Below, piece by piece: positions 62,632 to 64,000 of a stretch of DNA of 64,000 bases. The stretch's first letter is position 1, and each line of letters begins with the position of its first letter. Origin of the DNA: Comamonas serinivorans. Lineage in GTDB: Bacteria > Pseudomonadota > Gammaproteobacteria > Burkholderiales > Burkholderiaceae_C. The DNA lies in assembly GCF_002158865.1 (NCBI RefSeq), contig NZ_CP021455.1, forward strand, positions 1,550,001 to 1,614,000. The letters run 5' to 3'. The translations under genes and the position numbers were made by a program. Under the pieces are notes generated by a model. It saw only the letters and a program-made list of their open reading frames with translations. It did not search any database and was not told the DNA's origin.

Positions 62632-64000
62632 ATGAGCACGCGCAGAAAAGTCCTGGGCTCCGCCGCCACCCTCGCCGTGGGTGGCCTGCTGGGCTGCAGC
62701 ATCCCCTCACGCCAAGGAGCCTCCATGACCGACCACACGCCCGACGCCGTCTTCCACAACGGCCGATTCACCACGCTGAACCGGGCCCAGCCCACGGCCA
62801 CGGCCGTGGCCGTCAAGGACGGCCGGTTCATCGCCGTCGGCTCCGACACCGAGGTGCTGGCCCTGGCCGGCAGCGGCACGCGCCGGATCGACCTGCAGCG
62901 CCGCAGCGTGCTGCCCGGCCTGTTCGACAACCACACCCACGTGGTGCGCGGCGGCCTCAACTACAACATGGAGCTGCGCTGGGACGGTGTGCGCTCGCTG
63001 GCCGATGCGCTGGACATGCTCAAGCGCCAGGTCGCCATCACGCCCGCGCCGCAGTGGGTGCGCGTGGTCGGCGGCTTCACCGAACACCAGTTCGTGGAAA
63101 AGCGCCTGCCGACCCTGGCCGAGATCAACGCCATCGCGCCCGACACGCCGGTCTTCCTGCTGCACCTGTACGACCGCGCCTTGCTCAATGGCGCGGCCCT
63201 GCGGGCGGTGGGCTACACCCGCGACACCCAGGCCCCGCCCGGCGGCGAGATCGTGCGCGACGCAGCCGGCAACCCCACCGGCCTGCTGCTGGCCAAGCCC
63301 AACGCCACCATCCTGTATGCCACGCTGGCCAAGGGGCCCAAGCTGCCGCTGGACTACCAGATCAGCTCCACGCGCCACTTCATGCGCGAGCTCAACCGCC
63401 TGGGCGTGACCGGCGTCATCGACGCCGGCGGCGGCAACCAGAACTACCCCGAGGACTACGAGGTGATCCAGAAGCTGGCCGAGGCCAACCAGATCACCGT
63501 GCGCTTGGCCTACAACCTGTTCACGCAAAAGCCGCAGCAGGAGAAGGAGGACTTCCTCAAATGGACCTCGTCGGTCAAGTACAAGCAGGGCGACGACTAC
63601 TTCCGCCACAACGGCGCCGGCGAAATGCTGGTGTACTCTGCGGCCGACTTTGAGGACTTCCGCGTCGAACGCCCCGACATGCCGCCCCAGATGGAGGGCG
63701 AACTCGAGGAGGTCGTGCGCGTGCTGGTGCAGAACCAGTGGCCCTGGCGCCTGCACGCCACCTACGACGAAACCATTTCGCGCGCGCTCGACGTGTTCGA
63801 GAAGGTCCACCGCGACACCCCGCTGACCGGCATCCACTGGTTCTTCGACCACGCCGAAACCATTTCGGACCGCTCCATCGACCGCATCGCCGCACTGGGC
63901 GGCGGCATTGCCGTGCAGCACCGCATGGCCTACCAGGGGGAGTACTTTCTGGAGCGCTATGGCGCCAAGGCCGCCGAGGCCACGCCCCCCATCAAGCGCA
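62632..64000 (+). CDS. YtcJ-like metal-dependent amidohydrolase, exported, 3' end outside the window
   Basis: At least 456 residues; the frame is open to the right edge. An N-terminal Tat/lipoprotein-like signal (RRKVLGSAATL, then LLGCS) precedes the amidohydrolase domain. The metal motif is DNHTHVV near 102-108, and HHFFDHAE-like HWFFDHAE near 403 carries further ligands. YtcJ-type proteins hydrolyse unknown amides. An internal ATG at 62725 would give a cytosolic form. It follows the XapX gene by 31 bases in the same operon. Confidence 0.85.
   Translation, partial: MSTRRKVLGSAATLAVGGLLGCSIPSRQGASMTDHTPDAVFHNGRFTTLNRAQPTATAVAVKDGRFIAVGSDTEVLALAGSGTRRIDLQRRSVLPGLFDNHTHVVRGGLNYNMELRWDGVRSLADALDMLKRQVAITPAPQWVRVVGGFTEHQFVEKRLPTLAEINAIAPDTPVFLLHLYDRALLNGAALRAVGYTRDTQAPPGGEIVRDAAGNPTGLLLAKPNATILYATLAKGPKLPLDYQISSTRHFMRELNRLGVTGVIDAGGGNQNYPEDYEVIQKLAEANQITVRLAYNLFTQKPQQEKEDFLKWTSSVKYKQGDDYFRHNGAGEMLVYSAADFEDFRVERPDMPPQMEGELEEVVRVLVQNQWPWRLHATYDETISRALDVFEKVHRDTPLTGIHWFFDHAETISDRSIDRIAALGGGIAVQHRMAYQGEYFLERYGAKAAEATPPIKR

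Overview
The window is high-GC bacterial DNA, densely coded on both strands. Gene content points to Betaproteobacteria, order Burkholderiales, probably Comamonadaceae: tripartite-tricarboxylate carrier genes, Lol lipoprotein export, hopanoid/squalene genes, a CaiB-type racemase and XapX/pirin genes. This placement is inferred from gene content only. No rRNA, tRNA, insertion sequence or prophage was seen.

Layout. 0-13.4 kb is metabolic and accessory: the end of an FtsH-like protease, an alpha-methylacyl-CoA racemase, a ThDP enzyme with an MFS transporter, a delta-60-repeat lipoprotein, a broken secreted-protein gene whose 3' end is a copy of the trpB tail, an acetamidase/formamidase with an apparent frameshift divergent from a secreted amidase, a VIT1-type transporter and trpB. 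13.5-26.8 kb is a complete type I-E CRISPR-Cas locus (cas3-cse1-cse2-cas7-cas5-cas6e-cas1-cas2), an A/T-rich leader and an array of 74 repeats and 73 spacers. 26.9-32 kb carries lolCD, a glutathione peroxidase, a DAG-kinase-like lipid kinase and a metallophosphatase. 32.5-36.9 kb (minus strand) is an S1C protease-MoxR-DUF58-VWA operon. 37.4-42 kb holds TatD, a family-6 DNA glycosylase, a spermidine-synthase-like protein and a GspE/PilB ATPase. 42.2-50.7 kb has tctBA without tctC, an atypical SDR, an EamA exporter, a thiolase, an unknown protein, ferrochelatase and a HAD phosphatase. 51-54 kb has hpnE and hpnD. 54-59.4 kb encodes a MORN-type lipoprotein, a YVTN beta-propeller, a polysaccharide deacetylase, a small membrane protein and a sterol-desaturase-family protein. 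59.7-64 kb is a LysR regulator divergent from pirin, isochorismatase-like, XapX and amidohydrolase genes.

The most striking unexplained feature is a family of at least 17 short dyad-symmetric elements, almost all exactly 48 bp. Outer arms are [A/G]GTATG and CATAC[T/C]; a central hairpin is built on CCGTT and AACGG. They lie between genes from 0.5 to 8.2 kb and from 29.2 to 59.3 kb, and none was seen in the 21 kb around the CRISPR locus. The outer base pair swaps between A-T and G-C among copies, and in several copies the variable arms stay self-complementary, which suggests a conserved fold. One copy lies in frame inside the sterol-desaturase gene and three others supply or overlap start codons. 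I know of no name for this family; it behaves like a REP/MITE- or Rickettsia-palindromic-element-like repeat.
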